Part shown: positions 33,333 through 41,285 of the stretch, piece by piece | Position numbering within the stretch: the first letter of the stretch is position 1 | Layout: the number at the start of each line of letters is the position of its first letter | Source of the DNA: Paenirhodobacter ferrireducens | Lineage (GTDB): Bacteria > Pseudomonadota > Alphaproteobacteria > Rhodobacterales > Rhodobacteraceae | Reading direction: 5' to 3' | NCBI RefSeq assembly: GCF_004022265.1 | Contig: NZ_SAVB01000030.1 | Location: forward strand, 1-48,463 | Length of the DNA stretch: 48,463 nt | Position numbers and translations under genes: made by a program | Notes under the pieces: model-generated | Database searches by the model: none | Seen by the model: the letters and a program-made list of their open reading frames with translations, nothing else | Told to the model about the DNA's origin: nothing

Positions 33333-34040
33333 ATGCGTCTATCCGCACCGATCTATCAATTGAAACGCCGCGCCAAGCTTTTGGCGCGAGGCCAGAATAT
33401 TCCGCTGCATCAAGCGCAGGCCCGCATCGCTGCGGAAGAGGGGTTCACGGCATGGAGCCTGTTGGCCGCGCATGCATCGAAAAATGCAGATGTCGGGACG
33501 TTGCTTCCACATCTTTCGAACGGCGACATGCTCTTGATTGCTGCACGGCCAGGACACGGAAAGACCCGGCTCGGGCTAAGGCTTTTGCTTGATGCAGCGA
33601 TTGAAGGGCGGAGGAGCGTATTGTTTTCACTTGAACATACGGAGCGAGAGGCAATGGAGCGCTTTTGTGCTCTTGCGGACCCGCTGCCGGAGACCACGCC
33701 AGAAATAATTGCCACGGATGATATCTGTGCCGACTACATCACTAACTATCTGGCAGGATCACCGAAGGGAACGGTAGCCGTGATTGACTACCTGCAGATT
33801 CTTGACCAGCGGAGGTCAACGCCGCCGCTTTCAGAGCAAGTGGAAGTGTTGAAAACATTCGCTCGCGAAACTGGCGTCATTCTGGCTGCAATTTCACAAA
33901 TTGACCGTTCCTATGAGCCAGAGGCAGCTTCGGTACCTGGACTTGCCGACCTTCGACTTCCGAACCCTATTCCACCGGGAGCCTTCTCCAAAGCCTGCTT
34001 CTTGAACGCGGGCGAGGTTCGTTTTCAAAGCCTGATCTGA
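33333..34040 (+). CDS. DnaB-like helicase-domain ATPase
   Basis: A 235-residue RecA-fold ATPase resembling a trimmed DnaB C-terminal domain. Walker A is ARPGHGKT (71-78), then RRSVLFSLEHTEREAMERF corresponds to the DnaB H1a block (normally FSLEM). TVAVIDYLQIL is the Walker B DYLQ segment, and VILAAISQIDRS matches the DnaB SQLNR block. There is no N-terminal primase-binding domain; residues 1-60 are a short basic helical region. It may be a replication or recombination accessory rather than a hexameric helicase. ATG 33333 has GGAGG seven bases upstream. Base composition is below the host level. It lies between two copies of a 46-bp repeat, and a hairpin follows its stop. Confidence 0.7.
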   Translation: MRLSAPIYQLKRRAKLLARGQNIPLHQAQARIAAEEGFTAWSLLAAHASKNADVGTLLPHLSNGDMLLIAARPGHGKTRLGLRLLLDAAIEGRRSVLFSLEHTEREAMERFCALADPLPETTPEIIATDDICADYITNYLAGSPKGTVAVIDYLQILDQRRSTPPLSEQVEVLKTFARETGVILAAISQIDRSYEPEAASVPGLADLRLPNPIPPGAFSKACFLNAGEVRFQSLI

Positions 34041-34056
34041 CTAAATTCGCCGGTGC

Positions 34057-34078
34057 GTTTGCCACCGCACTGGCAAAC
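34057..34078 (+). terminator. hairpin after DnaB-like gene
   Basis: GTTTGCCA and TGGCAAAC form a perfect 8-bp stem with a 6-base loop 17 bases after the stop. No T tract follows. Confidence 0.45.
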
Positions 34079-34163
34079 CGCGACCGGCAGCTTCGTCCCG
34101 CATCAGCGACCTTCGCCCCGGATTTTGCTGCACGATGCCACAACCGACCGTTTCGGGGAAGCT

Positions 34164-34209
34164 GCGCCGCGGCGACGACGCATGCTCGACCGGCGGCAAT
34201 GGGCCGGGC
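34164..34209. repeat. direct repeat copy B
   Basis: Second copy of the 46-base repeat (41 of 46 matching 33036-33081), ending 21 bases before the P-type ATPase stop. Confidence 0.75.
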
Positions 34210-34223
34210 ACGGCGGTGCCCGG
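34204..34223 (-). terminator. hairpin after P-type ATPase gene
   Basis: CCGGGCAC and GTGCCCGG pair perfectly around GGCG, seven bases beyond the ATPase stop. No T tract follows on the minus strand. Confidence 0.45.
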
Positions 34224-34230
34224 GGCAGGC

Positions 34231-36945
34231 TCAGCCGGCGGCTGCCCGGGTCGCGCGGAATGCGAGCCGCATCTGTTTCTCGGTCTCGAGCAGGGCGAAG
34301 AACACGATCCCGATCCCGAAGACCAGCCCCCATAAGGGAAGCGGAACCGCCGCGGTGCCGAAGATCTGCTGCAGCGGCGGAACATAGGTGATGCCGATCT
34401 GCGCCGCCACCATGGCAAGGACGCAGGTCCAGACCACCGGCGTCCCGCGCACCGCCGCCCAGGTCAGCGCGGCGCGATAGATGTTGCGGATGAAGAACAG
34501 GTGGAACATCTCCAGCGCGACCAGCGTGTTCATCGCCAGCGTCCGCGCCAGCAACTGCGAATGGCCGCGGTCGACAGCATAGGCATAGATGCCGAACACG
34601 GCGACGAGGATCAGCGTCGAGACCAGCACGATATGCCAGATCAGCCCCGGGCTGAGCAGTGCTTCGTCCCGCGGCCGCGGCGGGCGGCGCATCGCGCCCT
34701 GTTCCGAGGGCTCGAACGCAAGCGCGATGCCAAGCGTCACCGCGGTGATCAGGTTCACCCAGAGGATCTGTACCGCGGTGATCGGCAGCGCCAGCCCGGT
34801 CAGCAGCGCCAGAACGATCGTCATCGCCTCTCCGGTGCTGGTGGGCAGCGTCCAGCTCACCTCTTTCTTGATGTTGTCATAGACGGTGCGGCCCTCGCGG
34901 ATCGCGGCAACGATCGAAGCGAAATTGTCATCCGCAAGGACCAGATCGGCGGCCTCCTTCGCCGCCTCGCTGCCCTTGCGCCCCATCGCAATTCCGGCAT
35001 CGGCACGCTTGAGCGCCGGGGCGTCGTTCACCCCGTCGCCGGTCATCGCCACGATAAGGCCGCGGGACTGCAACGCCGTCACCAGGCGCAGCTTATGCTC
35101 GGGCGAGGTGCGCGCGAAGATGTCGGTCCCGACCGAGGCCTCGGCAAGCTCGACATCGCTCATTGCCTCGATATCCGCGCCGGTGAGCACGTGCGAGCAG
35201 TTGTGAAGGCCAATCTTCTCGCCGATCGCCCGGGCGGTCGCGGCGTGATCTCCGGTAATCATCTTCACGGCGATCCCCGCCGCAGCGCATTCGGCCACTG
35301 CGGCAATCGCCTCGGGGCGTGGCGGATCGACCAGCCCGATCAGGCCGATCAGCGTGAGCCGGCCGGGCAGATCCTCGATCCGCAGATCCCCGTCCAGATC
35401 CTCTTCCGGCGCCTCGTCAAGCGCGACGGCAAGAACCCGTTGCCCCTCGCCGGCAAGGGTTTCAACCATGTCGCCCCAATAGAGCGGATCGAGCCTTGCC
35501 CTGCCCCCGTCCGGCATCCGCTGCGTGGCGCAAAGCGCAAGCACCGCCTCGGGCGCACCCTTGACATGCAGCGCGCGCCGCCCGTCCGGGGCGCGGTGCA
35601 GCACCGCCATGAAGCGATGCGCAGCATCGAAGGGGATCGCGTCGAGCCGCTCCCAGTCGGCGAAAGGCGCGACGCCCGCGCCGGTGATCTTGCCCGCGAG
35701 CGCGATCAGCGCCCCCTCCATCGGGTCGCCCTCGACGATCCAGCCCGGCTCCGTCTCGCGCAGCGCCGCATCGTTGCACAGGCGCGCCGCCTCGGCGAAC
35801 GCGCCAAGCACCGCATGCCTGGCCGGATCGGCATCGGCCTCGCGCCAGCGCACCGCCCCCGCCGGGGCATAGCCATTGCCTTCGACCGAATAGACATCTC
35901 CCCCGGCCGCGGCGAGGGTGCTGACCATCATCTCGTTGCGGGTCAATGTCCCGGTCTTGTCCGAGCAGATGACCGAGACCGAGCCCAGCGTCTCGATCGC
36001 CGGCAGCCGGCGGACGATCGCGTTGCGGCGCGCCATCGCCCGCACCCCGACCGCGAGGGTGATCGTCAGCACCGCCGGCAGCCCCTCCGGGATCGCCGCC
36101 ACCGAGAGGCCGACCACCGCCATGAACAGCCCGGAAAACTCCAGATGGCCGAGGAAATAGCCATAGACCAGCAGACTGGCCGCGACGAGCAGGATGAAAA
36201 GGGTCAGCCAGCGCGCGAAGACATCCATCTGATGCACGAGCGGTGTGGTCAGGGTCTCGACCTTCGAGAGCATGCCGCTGATCCGGCCAATCTCGGTGCG
36301 CGCTCCGGTGGCGGTGACGAGGCCGCGGGCGGTGCCCGCCGCGACCAGCGTGCCGCTGAAGAGCATGGAATGGCGATCGCCCAATGCGGCCTCGGCCGGG
36401 ACGGCGGTCACGCTCTTCTCGATCGGCACGGATTCCCCGGTCAGCACCGCCTCCTCTGCCGTCAACCCGCGGGCCTCGAGCAGCCGCAGATCCGCTGGTA
36501 CCAGATCCCCCGCCTCGAGCAGGACGATATCGCCCTCGACCAGATCGCCGGCATCGCACTGCTGGCGCCGACCATCGCGCAACACTGCACTTTGCGGGGC
36601 GAGCATCCCCCGGATCGCCTCCATCGCCTGCTCGGCGCGGCCTTCCTGCACGAAGCCGATCACCGCATTGGTGAGCACCACGGCAAGGATCACGCCGGTA
36701 TCAACCCAATGCTGCAGCGCCGCCGTCACCAGCGCCGCCCCGAGCAGGACATAGATCAGCACGTTGTGGAACTGCAGCAGGAAACGCAGAAACGGGCTGC
36801 GTCTCGCCGCGGCGGGCAACTGGTTCGGCCCGTTCTCGGCCAGACGCCGCGCGGCCTCGACTTCACTCAGGCCAGCGGCGGAGGCTTCAAGCAACCGAAG
36901 GCAATCCTCGGGGCTGCGGGCATGAGGCGCGGTGAGCGTCGTCAT
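34231..36945 (-). CDS. cation-transporting P-type ATPase (P2 type)
   Basis: A 904-residue pump of the P2 group (Ca2+/Mg2+/Na+-like). In order: N-terminal cation ATPase domain ([20 protein letters not shown], residues 25-44), actuator TGES (169-172), TM4 AAIPEGLP (284-290), phosphorylation site DKTGTLT (329-335), nucleotide-binding domain with HVKGAPE, hinge [11 protein letters not shown], and six C-terminal helices. TM6 reads [16 protein letters not shown]; the Asp that helps bind Ca2+ in SERCA-type pumps (NLVTDG) is Ala, so the ion is uncertain. No heavy-metal-binding domain is present. It is GC-rich like the chromosome, yet lies between the tRNA fragment and the phage genes. It stands alone on the minus strand. 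Confidence 0.88.
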   Translation of the reverse strand: MTTLTAPHARSPEDCLRLLEASAAGLSEVEAARRLAENGPNQLPAAARRSPFLRFLLQFHNVLIYVLLGAALVTAALQHWVDTGVILAVVLTNAVIGFVQEGRAEQAMEAIRGMLAPQSAVLRDGRRQQCDAGDLVEGDIVLLEAGDLVPADLRLLEARGLTAEEAVLTGESVPIEKSVTAVPAEAALGDRHSMLFSGTLVAAGTARGLVTATGARTEIGRISGMLSKVETLTTPLVHQMDVFARWLTLFILLVAASLLVYGYFLGHLEFSGLFMAVVGLSVAAIPEGLPAVLTITLAVGVRAMARRNAIVRRLPAIETLGSVSVICSDKTGTLTRNEMMVSTLAAAGGDVYSVEGNGYAPAGAVRWREADADPARHAVLGAFAEAARLCNDAALRETEPGWIVEGDPMEGALIALAGKITGAGVAPFADWERLDAIPFDAAHRFMAVLHRAPDGRRALHVKGAPEAVLALCATQRMPDGGRARLDPLYWGDMVETLAGEGQRVLAVALDEAPEEDLDGDLRIEDLPGRLTLIGLIGLVDPPRPEAIAAVAECAAAGIAVKMITGDHAATARAIGEKIGLHNCSHVLTGADIEAMSDVELAEASVGTDIFARTSPEHKLRLVTALQSRGLIVAMTGDGVNDAPALKRADAGIAMGRKGSEAAKEAADLVLADDNFASIVAAIREGRTVYDNIKKEVSWTLPTSTGEAMTIVLALLTGLALPITAVQILWVNLITAVTLGIALAFEPSEQGAMRRPPRPRDEALLSPGLIWHIVLVSTLILVAVFGIYAYAVDRGHSQLLARTLAMNTLVALEMFHLFFIRNIYRAALTWAAVRGTPVVWTCVLAMVAAQIGITYVPPLQQIFGTAAVPLPLWGLVFGIGIVFFALLETEKQMRLAFRATRAAAG

Positions 36946-37221
36946 CGGTCTCTCCTTGCTGCGATTGCGTCGCGCCCGTCAGCTCGGCGATGCTTCTAAC
37001 AGGACGCTGGGGGGAATGCGGCCACCAAGCATGTGATGAGCCAAGCATCATTGAAAATCAACAGCCCGCGCGCCGACGTCGCTTCGACGCCTCTGCATGA
37101 CTGCCGTAGGCGCACCCGATCGCGCAGCCTTCTGCAAACAAAGATCCCAAATCGGGAACATGTCTATTGACTTCGGCTCACGGCGGCGCGATATTCCCGA
37201 TACGGGAACAATGGGTACCCT
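36946..37221. other. intergenic, P-type ATPase to higB
   Basis: Divergent region. The right half holds the higBA promoter and its two operator-like repeats; I see nothing else in it. Confidence 0.4.
37145..37210 (+). promoter_or_regulatory. higBA promoter with two TCCC-N5-GGGAACA operators
   Basis: TCCC-N5-GGGAACA occurs at 37145-37160 and again, exactly 50 bases on, at 37195-37210. The second copy sits in TTCCCG-ATA-CGGGAA, a perfect palindrome. TTGACT (37167-37172) and ATATTC (37191-37196) at 18-base spacing form a plausible promoter whose -10 box overlaps the second operator. Autorepression by HigA, alone or with HigB, would follow the usual scheme. Confidence 0.6.
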
Positions 37222-37518
37222 ATGCAGATCATCGCAAAATCGACGCTTCGGACCTTCTGGGAACGGGAGCCGCGCGCCGAAGCTCCGCTGAAGGCATGGT
37301 ATACCCTTGCATCTCAAGCGAACTGGGCAGGCCCGGCCGATGTGAAGTCCGCGTTTGGCACCACGGTCGATTTCGTTGGCGACAACCGCGTCATCTTCGA
37401 TATCGGGGGCAACAAGTATCGCCTGATCGTCCACTTCGCCTACCCGTTTCGCCGGGCGCTGATCAAGTTCGTCGGCACCCACAAGGACTATGACAAGATC
37501 AACCCGGAGACGATCTGA
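37222..37518 (+). CDS. higB: HigB-type toxin, RelE-superfamily mRNA interferase
   Basis: A 98-residue toxin of the HigB family. MQIIAKSTLRTFWEREPRAEAPLKAWY, RVIFDIGGNKYRLIVHFAYPFRRALIKFVGTHKDYDKI show the usual layout, with the basic/aromatic cluster (Arg, Tyr, His, Lys, Tyr) near the C-terminus that cuts mRNA on the ribosome. The toxin gene precedes the antitoxin gene, the typical hig order, and the two overlap by one base (TGATG). It lies within the prophage cargo region, where such pairs act as stabilisers or abortive-infection modules. Confidence 0.9.
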   Translation: MQIIAKSTLRTFWEREPRAEAPLKAWYTLASQANWAGPADVKSAFGTTVDFVGDNRVIFDIGGNKYRLIVHFAYPFRRALIKFVGTHKDYDKINPETI

Positions 37519-37898
37519 TGATGGACATCCGACCGATCCGCACCGAGGCGGACCACGACTGGGCGCTCGCAGAGATCGCCCGATATTTCGACAACCAGCC
37601 GACGCCGGGAACTCCGGACGCCGACCGCTTCGACGTTCTCGCCGATCTGATCGAGGCCTATGAAGACCGGAACTTCCCGATCGAGCCGATGGAACCGATC
37701 GACTTCCTGCGGGCCCACATGGAAGCGACCGGCCGCACCCAGGCCGATCTGGCGGCCCTGTTCGGCTCTCGCCCGCGCGCGTCCGAGGTGCTGAACCGCA
37801 AGCGTGCACTCACGCTCGATATGATCCACAAGTTGAGCAGCGAATGGCACATCCCGGCGGATTGCCTTGTGCGCCCCTATCACCTCGTCGCGGCGTGA
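37518..37898 (+). CDS. higA: HigA-type antitoxin, HTH regulator
   Basis: A 126-residue antitoxin. An N-terminal helical part (DIRPIRTEADHDWALAEIARYFDNQPTPGTPDADRFDVLADLIEAYED) is followed by an XRE-type helix-turn-helix: FLRAHMEATGRTQADLAALFGSRPRASEVLNRKRALTLDMI. This neutralises HigB and binds the operator upstream. Either ATG 37518 or 37521 could start. Its stop (37896-37898) lies three bases from the converging end of a broken spanin-like fragment. Confidence 0.9.
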   Translation: MMDIRPIRTEADHDWALAEIARYFDNQPTPGTPDADRFDVLADLIEAYEDRNFPIEPMEPIDFLRAHMEATGRTQADLAALFGSRPRASEVLNRKRALTLDMIHKLSSEWHIPADCLVRPYHLVAA

Positions 37899-37901
37899 CC
37901 G

Positions 37902-38040
37902 TCACGATCGCCGCCCCCTGACAGCGCGCAGGGTGTTGGCGTCGGCCGATTGCACGACGTCGCGGCCGGCACTGGCGGCGCGGATCGCCTGATCGCGCTG
38001 CGTGCTGGTGCCGAACTGCCCGCCCGCCGCCAAGGTCCCA
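37902..38040 (-). pseudogene. truncated second copy of the spanin-like gene
   Basis: On the minus strand the frame reads STQRDQAIRAASAGRDVVQSADAN, identical to the central part of the lysis lipoprotein at 39114-39482, then diverges to a stop at 37904-37902. The DNA of 37924-38012 matches 39264-39352 with seven mismatches in 89. The lipobox and C-terminal membrane helix are missing. It is a remnant marking where higBA or the neighbouring gene was joined to the phage end. Confidence 0.75.
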
Positions 38041-38249
38041 TTCGGGCCTCCCGATGCGCCAGCCCACCCCCTTGCCCTCGACCGCGGCTAGTGCGACCTA
38101 GGACCGCATCTGTATCTGCGCTGCGAACTCACCATTCCGCCGCGGGATGGAGGACCTGTTCGCCGGTCTCGGCCTCGTGGCCGAGTGCATCCCCGCTGTT
38201 ACGGTCGATTAGAATTCAACTGTCGAATGCCACAGAAAGCGCCTTTGGA

Positions 38250-39113
38250 ATGAAGCTCTTTTACTGCAAGCTCGAAGCCGGAAATTTCGGAGATGATCTG
38301 AACGAGTGGATCTGGGATCACCTTTTGCCGGGCTGGCGCGAATGGGATCCAGAGGTCACGCTTGTTGGGGTGGGAACCCTGATAAATGCGCCGAACCTTC
38401 TGCCATATGCTGAGCGCAGAATGGTGATCATGGGATCTGGCGTCGGCTATGGCGGCGGCACGATCCCCGCACTTGATCCCAAATGGGACGTCAGATGTCT
38501 GCGGGGACCGAGAAGCGCAATGCTTCTTGGGCTTCCAGAGAGTATTGGCATCACCGATCCGGCCACCATGCTGTCGGATCTCCCGGTTTTCGGGGCGGAG
38601 GAACGATCGGCAAAGCCGATCTTTGTTCCGCATTGGGAGTCGGTCTCGCTCGTGAACTGGCAAGAGGCCTGCCGTCGTTGCAACGTGGAGTTCGTCGATC
38701 CGAGGGGGGACGCCCGCCATGTGATCGGAAAGATCTCGCGTGCACCGCTTGTCCTGGCTGAATCGATGCATGCCGCCATCATCGCGGACACCTTCAGGGT
38801 GCCATGGATCCCCATAAGAATTGGCAGGAGTTTCCTTGCCTCGAAATGGCAGGATTTCTTCATGTCGAACGGTATCGAGGCAGAGATTGAACCGCTGCAT
38901 GAAGATCGCATCAGGTTTCCATCACGCATTGGCCCGATCTCGACAAGGAAGCTCGCCCGCAAATTCCACTGCCAGATCCTGAACATTCATGCGGCGCGCG
39001 ACCTGCAAATGGCATTGAAGCGGCCGGCGTTCCTGAGCCAAGACGCAACCCTCAACAGGAACAAAGAGCGCTTTCAGGAGGCGCTTGACAAAGTCCGGCG
39101 CGTCTACGGCTGA
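38250..39113 (+). CDS. polysaccharide pyruvyl transferase family protein
   Basis: A 287-residue protein. MKLFYCKLEAGNFGDDLNEWIWDHLLPG opens with the GNFGDD motif of pyruvyl transferases (CsaB/ExoV type). VTLVGVGTLIN, MVIMGSGVGYGGG and PLVLAESMHAAIIADTFRVPWIPI are further family blocks; the ESMHAAI stretch resembles the sugar-nucleotide or phosphoenolpyruvate-binding part. It would add pyruvate ketals to a surface polysaccharide. The start is ATG 38250, with only a weak ribosome site. Lower GC than the host. The stop (39111-39113) directly abuts the stop of the convergent spanin-like gene, with no base between. In a prophage such a gene may alter the host surface and block superinfection. Confidence 0.8.
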   Translation: MKLFYCKLEAGNFGDDLNEWIWDHLLPGWREWDPEVTLVGVGTLINAPNLLPYAERRMVIMGSGVGYGGGTIPALDPKWDVRCLRGPRSAMLLGLPESIGITDPATMLSDLPVFGAEERSAKPIFVPHWESVSLVNWQEACRRCNVEFVDPRGDARHVIGKISRAPLVLAESMHAAIIADTFRVPWIPIRIGRSFLASKWQDFFMSNGIEAEIEPLHEDRIRFPSRIGPISTRKLARKFHCQILNIHAARDLQMALKRPAFLSQDATLNRNKERFQEALDKVRRVYG

Positions 39114-39482
39114 TCACGCCCCCCTTCCCCCCGGCTGCCCCCTGACCGCGCGCCAGATCTGCTCTGGCCAGCGCAGGGGGCTGTCGAGGAGGAGCGCGAC
39201 GGCGAAGGCGAGGATCAGCCAGGGCGGGCTGTTGCCCTCGACCACCACGCGCTCGACGCTGCCCGCGCGCACGGCATTGGCGTCGGCCGACTGCACGACG
39301 TCGCGGCCGGCGCTGGCGGCGCGGATTGCCTGATCGCGCTGCGTGCTGATGCCCAGCGTCTGCGCCGCGGTGCGGGCGGCCTGCCCGTTCGCGGCGACCT
39401 TCGGCCCGCTCAGGAGCCCGGGCAACGCGCCACAGGCCGCAAGCGCGAGGCAGAGCGCCAGCGCGCCCCCTGCCCGGCTCAC
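39114..39482 (-). CDS. one-protein spanin-like lysis lipoprotein
   Basis: A 122-residue protein. The N-terminal signal ends in the lipobox LALAAC (lipidated Cys17), and a membrane helix lies near the C-terminus (WLILAFAVALLLDS). Between them is a soluble linker. A lipid anchor at one end and an inner membrane helix at the other is the arrangement of unimolecular spanins such as phage T1 gp11 (131 residues), which fuse inner and outer membranes in the last step of lysis. GTG 39482 overlaps the lysozyme stop as GTGA, placing it in the lysis cassette. No Rz/Rz1 pair is visible. A truncated relative lies at 37902-38040. Confidence 0.6.
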   Translation of the reverse strand: MSRAGGALALCLALAACGALPGLLSGPKVAANGQAARTAAQTLGISTQRDQAIRAASAGRDVVQSADANAVRAGSVERVVVEGNSPPWLILAFAVALLLDSPLRWPEQIWRAVRGQPGGRGA

Positions 39483-40165
39483 AGCCCTCTCAGGCACAAC
39501 GCGCGCTCTGCCTCCCGCCGGCGCACGAGGCCGCGCACCACCTGCCCGCCCGCCTTGGTCCAGAGCCGCAGCGCCTCGCAGGCGCCGCGCAGATCCCCCG
39601 CCCGGGCCCGGCGCGCCATGCTCGAACCACAGAAAGCGCCCGAGCCGATGTTGTAGGCGGCCGAGATGAAGGCCGCGCGGGTCTCGGGCGGCAGCTCGTC
39701 CGGCAGGCACGGCCGGATCTCGCGCTCGAAGGCCGCCACCCGGGCAGCGAGGCGACTGTCGCATTCGGCCGGCGTCGCCACCTGCCCCGGCCGCACGCCC
39801 TGCGTGTCGCCATCGCAGATCGTCCAGACGCCGACGATATCGCGATAGGCGCGCAGCTCGCGCCCCTCGAAGGGGGCGATCACCGCCGCAGCGAGCGCCA
39901 GCAGCGCGCCGAGCCCCGCCACCGTGCGGCGGCCGGCGGCGCCGCTCTCGTCGGTGCAGAAGCCCCGGCCCCGGCCGCGCCACCATTTGCGGATCAGCAG
40001 AGCGAGGTTCACCACCGCGATCAGCAGGCCCACGATCGGCACCAGCTGCGAGGCGAGGGTCGAGGCGCTCTCAAGCGAGGGCCACCACACCGGGAACGAG
40101 ATCGCCCCCGGGATCGTCCCCCAGCCCGCCCGCGTCGCGATTTGATCCAGCTTGTCAGTCGTCAC
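39479..40165 (-). CDS. phage lysozyme (GH24) with N-terminal holin-like segment
   Basis: A 228-residue frame. Residues 1-75 resemble a small phage holin: VTTDKLDQIATRAGWGTIPG, one helix LVPIVGLLIAVVNLALLI (41-58), then a basic tail WWRGRGRG. Without a stop this runs into a second hydrophobic stretch (82-97, signal-anchor-like) and a GH24 lysozyme. Its E100, D109 and T115 have the same spacing as T4 lysozyme E11, D20 and T26 (FEGRELRAYRDIVGVWT). The C-terminus TKAGGQVVRGLVRRREAERALCL is typical of phage lysozymes. GTG 40165 follows AAGGGG. It is either a true fusion or two products with an internal start I could not place. The spanin gene overlaps its stop. Confidence 0.75.
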   Translation of the reverse strand: MTTDKLDQIATRAGWGTIPGAISFPVWWPSLESASTLASQLVPIVGLLIAVVNLALLIRKWWRGRGRGFCTDESGAAGRRTVAGLGALLALAAAVIAPFEGRELRAYRDIVGVWTICDGDTQGVRPGQVATPAECDSRLAARVAAFEREIRPCLPDELPPETRAAFISAAYNIGSGAFCGSSMARRARAGDLRGACEALRLWTKAGGQVVRGLVRRREAERALCLRGL

Positions 40166-40185
40166 GTCATGCCCCTTTCCGGCAA

Positions 40186-40208
40186 CAAAAAACCCGCCAG
40201 AGGCGGGT
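40186..40208 (-). terminator. strong intrinsic terminator between tail fibre and lysis genes
   Basis: On the minus strand, ACCCGCC-TCT-GGCGGGT followed directly by six or seven T residues: a textbook intrinsic terminator. It lies 136 bases after the tail fibre stop and only 20 bases before the lysozyme start. Confidence 0.9.
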
Positions 40209-40343
40209 CGGTCTGTGAGATGGTGTGTGGTGTCGCAGCGGTCAGCATGTGGCTGCCCCGGCAGAGAGCCGCTGGCGTTACAAAATCCGCGACGAGAGCG
40301 AGAGATCCGTATTGAGCAATGCCCCCGGGACCGCTGGTGCCGG

Positions 40344-41285
40344 TCAGCGCAGCTCACACCACCGCGCGTTGTTGATGCTCGTCCCGATCACCTTGTAGTA
40401 ATGCCCGGAGGGGATCACGGCGGATACCTGGATGTATTGCGAGCCGCCGACTTCCGCGACAATCAAATAGCTGACACCATCAGCAGAAATCTGGAGCGAT
40501 CCGGATCCGCTGTTGCCCCCCTGAACCAGCACCGTGATGGGGCGCCCGGTAGTATTTTGGTAGGCAGTCCCGATGCTCCTGCTCGCGGCGACATTCTGCC
40601 ATGTCTGCCCCTCGCCAACTCCGGGCGGCGCCAGAGCCTGCACGGCCGCCGCGACCTGCGCCGGGGTGGGCATGCCCTGCGTGGTGGAGGTTCCGCCGGT
40701 CCAGAGGGCATCCGACAGCTTGTAATTGGCGGGACTCTTGGTCGCCAGAATGCCGAGCCCGAGGTTGGTCCTGGCGGTCGCGGCGCTGGCCAGATCCGAC
40801 AGGTTGCTCGCCGCGGTGAGCAGCCCTTCCGCCGAGACATAGGCGGCCACCCATGCCGAGCCGGTCCAGAGCATCATCTTCTCGGCGGTGCGGTCGAAAT
40901 AGAGCGCCCCCGCCATCAGCGCCGCGCCGTCATTGTCCACCGCGGGCGCCGCGGATTTGGCGCCGAGATAGCGGTCGTCGAAATTGTCATAGGCCGCGAG
41001 CGTCGCGTCGCGTGCGGCTGCGGCCGCCGCCGCTGCGGAGGTGGCCGTGCTCGCCGCCGTCGAGGCTCCGGTCCGGGAGGTGCTGGCGGCCGATGCCGAG
41101 GCATCTGCGGCGGCGGCGGCCGCAAGGAGCTGCGCGGAGAGGGTATTGAGGCCGGACACCAGGTTGTTGAGCCCGGCCACGAAGGGCGCGAAATAGGCCA
41201 TCATCGCATCGGCCTCGGCCGGGAATTTATCCGGGTTGTTCCGGCTCGGTGCCGCGGGCGGCGGGGTCATCGTGGGCAGTGTCAT
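40344..41285 (-). CDS. phage tail fibre protein
   Basis: A 313-residue protein. An N-terminal part (FPAEADAMMAYFAPFVAGLNNLVSGLNTL) is followed by a long Ala/Ser/Thr-rich trimeric coiled-coil-like stretch (residues about 55-95). AARDATLAAYDNFDDRYLGAKSAAP and ALYFDRTAEKMMLWTGSAWVAA are segments common in phage tail fibres. The C-terminal beta-rich domain (TVLVQGGNSGSGSLQISADGVSYLIVAEV) is the likely receptor-binding tip. It overlaps the preceding tail gene as ATGA. Host-range determinant by inference. Confidence 0.8.
   Translation of the reverse strand: MTLPTMTPPPAAPSRNNPDKFPAEADAMMAYFAPFVAGLNNLVSGLNTLSAQLLAAAAAADASASAASTSRTGASTAASTATSAAAAAAAARDATLAAYDNFDDRYLGAKSAAPAVDNDGAALMAGALYFDRTAEKMMLWTGSAWVAAYVSAEGLLTAASNLSDLASAATARTNLGLGILATKSPANYKLSDALWTGGTSTTQGMPTPAQVAAAVQALAPPGVGEGQTWQNVAASRSIGTAYQNTTGRPITVLVQGGNSGSGSLQISADGVSYLIVAEVGGSQYIQVSAVIPSGHYYKVIGTSINNARWCELR

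Noticed and set aside
33300-33333. Ten-codon leader peptide (TTG start) coupled to the DnaB-like gene
   Set aside because: The ribosome-like site is good, but the frame is too short and the start too weak to support without conservation.
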